Assembly (NCBI RefSeq): GCF_900104345.1
Contig: NZ_FNJN01000002.1
Location: 186,001 to 250,000, forward strand
DNA from: Microbacterium testaceum StLB037
Lineage (GTDB): Bacteria; Actinomycetota; Actinomycetes; Actinomycetales; Microbacteriaceae
Reading direction: 5' to 3'
DNA: 64,000 nucleotides
Shown: positions 60,408 through 64,000 of the stretch, piece after piece
Numbering within the stretch: position 1 is the first letter of the stretch
Layout of the letters: every line of letters begins with the position of its first letter
Made by a program: the position numbers and the translations under genes
Notes under the pieces: model-generated
The model's database searches: none
The model's input: the letters and a program-made list of their open reading frames with translations, nothing else
Told to the model about the DNA's origin: nothing

Positions 60408-62399
60408 ATGTTCCTCACCGCATCGACGTCGCACGGGACGCGCACGCGTCGCCGTGTCTCGTGGATCGCAACCGCCGCGGTCGGCGCCTCCCTCGTCCTC
60501 ACGGGCGTGGCGAGCGTCCCGGCGGCGATGGCCGACACCACGGCCACCCTCACCGGCGTCATCCTCGGCGTCGGTGCCGACCAGTCGCAGCGCATCGTGA
60601 CCTGGTACTCCTCGGCCGACACCGCCCAGACGGTGCAGCTCGCGCCCACCTCGGCGCTGACGGGCGGCCAGTTCCCGGCGTCGGCGACGACCTTCTCGGC
60701 ATCCGGAACGGCGAACATCGCCACGAGCGGCGGCTTCAACCGTCACGCCACGATCACCGGGCTCGCCGAGAACACGGCGTACTCGTACCGCGTCGGCTCC
60801 GAGGGCAACTGGTCGGACACCTACGCCTTCAAGACGCAGTCGTTCGAGGGCGACTACGACTTCCTCTTCTTCGGCGACCCCCAGATCGGGTCCTCGGGCG
60901 ACATCGCGAAGGACCAGGCCGGCTGGCAGGACACGATGAACGTCGCCGTCTCGGCCAACCCGAACGCCGAGATGCTCGTCTCGGGCGGCGACCAGGTCGA
61001 CTCCGCGAACCGCGAGGACCAGTGGAACGCCTTCCTCGCCCCCGACGCCCTGCGGCAGATCCCGTGGGCGGCCACCATCGGAAACCACGACGTGGGCGGC
61101 AAGGCCTACGAGCAGCACCTGTACACCCCCAACACCGATCGCTCCGGCGCCTACTACCGCAAGGGCTCGGGCAGCATCGGCACCGAGTCGGGCGGTGACT
61201 ACTGGTTCATCTATAAGGACGTGCTGTACATCGACCTGAACAGCAACAGCTACGCCACCTCGCAGGGCGGCGGCGGCGACGACGCGCACATCTCGTACGT
61301 CACCGACGTCGTGAACACCCACGGGGCGGATGCCAAGTACACGGTGCTCGTGTACCACCACGCGATCTACTCGCCGGCCGATCACGCGAAGGACTCCGAC
61401 AACAAGGTGCGTCGCACCGACTTCCCCACCGCGTTCTCGAAGCTCGGCGTCGACCTGGTGCTCCAGGGCCACGACCACAGCTACTCGCGCTCGTACGAGA
61501 TCAAGAACGGCGCCAAGGCGAACGCCGACGAGAAGCCCGGTCAGGACGAGGTCTTCGAGGGCCCCGGCGGCGTCGTGTACGTCACCGCCAACACGGCATC
61601 CGGATCGAAGTACTACGACATCACCACGCCCGACAGCAGCGGAACGAGCGGTGCCGGCAACGGCGCCGACCCGCTCAACCCGGCGAACTACTGGTACAAC
61701 TCCGTGCAGAACCAGGAGCACGTGCGCTCGTACGTGAAGGTCCAGGTGAAGAAGGACCAGCTGGTCGTGCAGAACATCCGCTCCGGAACCTGCGACGCGC
61801 CCAACGCGGCCGTCGAGCTGAAGAAGGTGCTCTGGTGCGGCCCCGAGAACGGCTCGAAGCCCGCCGAAGCCGTGGGCACGATCCAGGACGAGGTCACCAT
61901 CCACCCCAACCACGGCGACGGTCAGGACATCCAGGTCGACGTCCCCACGGGCGCTCCCGGTGAGTTCGGGTGGACCATCAACGGCCACAACGGCCTCGTC
62001 GACATGGGCACCGCGCAGGAGAAGAACCTGCAGTACTTCGAGGCCACCGGTCAGATCAACCCGATCACCGTCACCGACACCCGCGCGAGCAAGTCGCCGT
62101 GGTCGGTCTCGGCGTCGGTGGGCGACTTCGTCGACGACGGCAAGACCTTCAAGGGCTCGTTCCTCGGATGGGCGCCGAAGGTCGTCACCCCGGGTGCCGG
62201 AGCCGTCGCGGGTGCCGCGGTGAACTCCGGGTACGACGGTGGCGACGGTCTGTCGGTCTCCCGCCTGCTCGGTTCGGCTCCCACCGGTCACGACCGCAGC
62301 GCCGGAGTCGTCGGCGCCGACCTCGACCTGAAGATCCCCAACACCATCGACAAGGGAAGCTACCGCGCGACCCTGACCCTCACCGCCCTGGCCGGCTGA
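60408..62399 (+). CDS. Secreted purple-acid-phosphatase-like metallophosphoesterase with WxL-like C-terminal region
   Basis: Secreted enzyme of 663 residues. Signal peptide to about residue 42, a fibronectin-like domain (45-145, LENTAYSYR-type core), then a calcineurin-type phosphoesterase with FFGDPQIG (Asp157), GGDQVD, GNHD (about 226), VYHHAIY and QGHDHSYSR (about 360). All metal ligands are present. From about residue 500 a separate beta domain contains TVTDTRASKSPWSVSASVG and FKGSFLGWAP, reminiscent of WxL surface domains. It is followed by a strong hairpin and a DUF916 gene, the known partner type of WxL proteins. Phosphomonoesterase activity outside the cell is likely. Confidence 0.88.
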   Translation: MFLTASTSHGTRTRRRVSWIATAAVGASLVLTGVASVPAAMADTTATLTGVILGVGADQSQRIVTWYSSADTAQTVQLAPTSALTGGQFPASATTFSASGTANIATSGGFNRHATITGLAENTAYSYRVGSEGNWSDTYAFKTQSFEGDYDFLFFGDPQIGSSGDIAKDQAGWQDTMNVAVSANPNAEMLVSGGDQVDSANREDQWNAFLAPDALRQIPWAATIGNHDVGGKAYEQHLYTPNTDRSGAYYRKGSGSIGTESGGDYWFIYKDVLYIDLNSNSYATSQGGGGDDAHISYVTDVVNTHGADAKYTVLVYHHAIYSPADHAKDSDNKVRRTDFPTAFSKLGVDLVLQGHDHSYSRSYEIKNGAKANADEKPGQDEVFEGPGGVVYVTANTASGSKYYDITTPDSSGTSGAGNGADPLNPANYWYNSVQNQEHVRSYVKVQVKKDQLVVQNIRSGTCDAPNAAVELKKVLWCGPENGSKPAEAVGTIQDEVTIHPNHGDGQDIQVDVPTGAPGEFGWTINGHNGLVDMGTAQEKNLQYFEATGQINPITVTDTRASKSPWSVSASVGDFVDDGKTFKGSFLGWAPKVVTPGAGAVAGAAVNSGYDGGDGLSVSRLLGSAPTGHDRSAGVVGADLDLKIPNTIDKGSYRATLTLTALAG

Positions 62400-62412
62400 C
62401 CAGAGCGAACAG

Positions 62413-62443
62413 CGCCGGCGGGGAGCTCGTCTCCCCGCCGGCG
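62413..62443 (+). terminator. Strong hairpin between phosphoesterase and DUF916 genes
   Basis: CGCCGGCGGGGAG and CTCCCCGCCGGCG form a perfect 13-pair stem with a 5-base loop, 13 bases after the phosphoesterase stop and 20 before the next start. It likely terminates or attenuates transcription so that the upstream enzyme is made in excess over the DUF916 protein. Confidence 0.75.
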
Positions 62444-62463
62444 ACCCTCTCGAAGGATCCCCC

Positions 62464-63525
62464 ATGACTCGACTGCCCTCCCTGTCGCGGGTCGCCGCCC
62501 TCGCCCTCGCCGCCGCTGTGATCGCCGGGGGCGCGTGGAGTGCCGCGCCCGCCCTGGCCGCGACCGACGACGTGACCTGGACCGTGCGGACCGCCTCGAA
62601 CGCGCTCGGCGCCGATCGCACGAACTACAGCTACGCGCTGAACCCCGGCGCCCACCTCGACGACGCCCTCGTGGTCGCCAACCGCGGCGCCGAGGCCGTC
62701 GAGCTCGACGTGTACGCCGCTGACGGCTACACCACCTCGACCGGCGCTCTCGATCTGCGCGTCGCCGGCGAGCAGTCGGTGGGCGTGGGCGCGTGGGTCA
62801 CCGTGCCGCAGCGTCACGTGACCGTCCCGGCCGGTCAGACGGTCGAGGTGCCGTTCGCGGTCGACGTGCCCCAGAACGCCACTCCGGGCGACTACGCGGG
62901 CGGGGTCGTCACCTCGCTCACGGTCGCCGACGCCTCCGCGAACGTCAACGTCGATCGTCGCCTGGGCATCCGCACCGGCATCCGTGTCGGGGGAGACCTC
63001 GCCCCGGCGCTCGCCGTCGACGACCTGCGCGTCGGGTGGGACGGCGGTTTCGTGCCCTTCCTCTTCGGCGATGCCACCGTGCACTACCGCCTGCACAACA
63101 CCGGGAACGTCTCGCTCGCGGCCGAAGAGGCCGACGCGGTCACGGGTCCGTTCGGGCTCGCGCGTCTCGATTCCGCGCCCGACGACGCGGCCCCCACCCT
63201 GCTGCCCGGCGAGAGCTGGGAGCGCGACGTGCGGGTTCCCGCGGTGGCCGCGATGGGTGTACTGATCGCGTCGGTGTCGGCGACCCCGATCGTGACGGAT
63301 GCCGCGGGCTCCATCTCGACCCTCGATCCGATCGAGGTGTCGACGTTCGGGTGGGCGATTCCGTGGCCGCTGCTGCTCCTGGTCGTGCTGATCGTCGCGG
63401 GGGCGGTCTTCGGTCCGCGTCTGCTGCGCGAGCGCCGTCGCCGGGCCCAGCAGGCGGAGGACGAGCGCGTGGCCGCCGCCGTCGAGCGCACGCTGGCCGA
63501 GAAGGAGCGCCAGCTCGTCGAGTGA
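62464..63525 (+). CDS. DUF916 / WxL peptidoglycan-binding-domain protein
   Basis: Membrane-anchored surface protein of 353 residues. Signal peptide, then a DUF916-type beta domain (YALNPGAHLDDALVVANRGA, VEVPFAVDVPQNATPGDYAG, RLGIRTGIRVGG), a C-terminal transmembrane helix (PWPLLLLVVLIVAGAVFG) and a basic, helical cytoplasmic tail. DUF916 proteins bind peptidoglycan and associate with WxL proteins at the cell surface of Gram-positives. It follows the phosphoesterase, which has a WxL-like tail, so the pair may form a surface complex. Confidence 0.88.
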   Translation: MTRLPSLSRVAALALAAAVIAGGAWSAAPALAATDDVTWTVRTASNALGADRTNYSYALNPGAHLDDALVVANRGAEAVELDVYAADGYTTSTGALDLRVAGEQSVGVGAWVTVPQRHVTVPAGQTVEVPFAVDVPQNATPGDYAGGVVTSLTVADASANVNVDRRLGIRTGIRVGGDLAPALAVDDLRVGWDGGFVPFLFGDATVHYRLHNTGNVSLAAEEADAVTGPFGLARLDSAPDDAAPTLLPGESWERDVRVPAVAAMGVLIASVSATPIVTDAAGSISTLDPIEVSTFGWAIPWPLLLLVVLIVAGAVFGPRLLRERRRRAQQAEDERVAAAVERTLAEKERQLVE

Positions 63526-63575
63526 CCGGCGGGTCATCGACCTCGTCATGGGGATCGACGTCGGTGACCCGCCGG
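63526..63575. terminator. Hairpin after the DUF916 gene
   Basis: CCGGCGGGTCA and TGACCCGCCGG form an 11-pair stem extended by further partial pairing (CGAC/GTCG) across a long loop. It starts directly after the DUF916 stop and would act in both directions. Confidence 0.65.
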
Positions 63576-63579
63576 AGCG

Positions 63580-63666
63580 TCAGTTGTACCCGAGGATCGC
63601 GCCCGATTCGAGGTCGACGTCCGAAGACGCGAGGGCGGGGTGATCGGAACCGTCTGCTTCACTCAC
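63580..63666 (-). CDS. Possible 28-residue peptide
   Basis: A GTG at 63666 opens a frame of 28 codons ending at 63580, just before the hairpin (MSEADGSDHPALASSDVDLE, then SGAILGYN). It is acidic and has no ribosome site. It might be a real small protein because it is followed by a terminator, but chance is equally likely in GC-rich DNA. Confidence 0.25.
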   Translation of the reverse strand: MSEADGSDHPALASSDVDLESGAILGYN

Positions 63667-63797
63667 CCGGCGATTCTGCCGCCGCCCCGGGGTGGGGCGA
63701 GGGTTCCTCACGGAACGCACACGGGAACGATCCGCGACGTGAGGACGACGAAGGGACCGGGCCCCTCGGCTCGGTCCCTCGGTCGCGTATCGGGCGG

Positions 63798-63983
63798 TCA
63801 GAAGTGGATCGACGGCCCGTGCGCGATCGGTGTCGCGGGCCGGTAGTGGATGACCTCCGCCTGGACGGTGGCGGGCACGATCGCGGCGGTGACGGCGGGG
63901 CCGACGGTCAGCAGCGCCCCAAGGACGACGGCGACGACGGCGAGACGGGATGATCGGGCGGGGCTCACGGACGGGGGGATCAC
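63798..63983 (-). CDS. Small secreted protein (61 aa)
   Basis: GTG at 63983 has GAAGGAG 5 bases upstream. The product has a Sec signal peptide (SSRLAVVAVVLGALLTVGPA, cleavage near VQA-E) and a mature part of only about 20 residues ending in PIAHGPSIHF. No family recognised. The strong ribosome site supports it as a real gene. Confidence 0.6.
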   Translation of the reverse strand: MIPPSVSPARSSRLAVVAVVLGALLTVGPAVTAAIVPATVQAEVIHYRPATPIAHGPSIHF

Positions 63984-64000
63984 GGCTTCTCCTTCGATCG

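Noticed and set aside
1..64000. CRISPR array, tRNA/rRNA genes, integrase or transposase genes
   Set aside because: No regularly spaced direct repeats, no tRNA-like cloverleaf or CCA end, and no recognisable integrase or transposase motifs were seen by eye.

Overview
Organism. The window is high-GC throughout. Proteins use GTG and ATG starts and GGAGG/GAAGGAG ribosome binding sites, and lipoprotein and LPXTG signals are of the Gram-positive type. Gene content (pdxH, ROK regulators, DUF6458, L,D-transpeptidase, a nuclease domain named after a Microbacterium testaceum locus) points to an actinobacterium of the family Microbacteriaceae, most likely Microbacterium. I found no tRNA, rRNA, CRISPR array or intact transposase.

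Region 1 (1-25 kb) is an accessory, defence-type island. It opens with the 3' part of a large DUF4011/SF1-helicase/Vsr-like nuclease protein and a DnaQ-like exonuclease with a BRCT-like tail, both on the plus strand. A broken dnaB 3' fragment follows. On the minus strand there is then one tightly packed operon of eight genes (about 23.19 to 6.75 kb): SNF2-type helicase with a DUF3883 tail, MBL-fold hydrolase, DUF1156 DNA methyltransferase, DUF499 ATPase with a Swt1-type HEPN domain, DUF3644 HEPN protein, two dynamin-like GTPases and a two-helix membrane protein. Stop/start overlaps or very short gaps link every pair. The methylase/ATPase/helicase core resembles known anti-phage gene sets. The MBL, DUF3644 and paired-GTPase additions make it the best candidate for an undescribed composite system. 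Broken regulators (an excisionase-type HTH and an Xre HTH), a TPR-like remnant and a stand-alone HEPN-like gene lie just upstream, as expected at a decaying island edge.

Region 2 (25-31.7 kb) is ordinary chromosome: VOC protein, WYL regulator, RibD-type reductase, old yellow enzyme, PdxH, formate/nitrite-type channel and a DUF697-type GTPase.

Region 3 (31.7-41.1 kb) is an amino-sugar catabolic operon on the minus strand (ABC ATPase, binding protein, two permeases, asparaginase-II protein, a CutC-ROK kinase fusion, NagB, NagA). A ROK repressor is divergent from it. Kinase, deacetylase and deaminase give a full GlcNAc to fructose-6-phosphate route; the amino-acid type importer and asparaginase-like protein suggest the substrate carries an amino acid.

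Region 4 (41-64 kb) holds secreted and cell-envelope genes (SnoaL-like protein, L,D-transpeptidase, LPXTG protein, HupE-like protein, metallophosphoesterase plus DUF916 partner), a probable pseudokinase, an ArsR-ArsC fusion, an acyl-CoA ligase, an acyltransferase, an atypical SDR, a NUDIX hydrolase, an ABC/FtsX exporter and a Doc-type toxin-antitoxin pair. Two families of intergenic palindromic repeats and several strong terminators are present.
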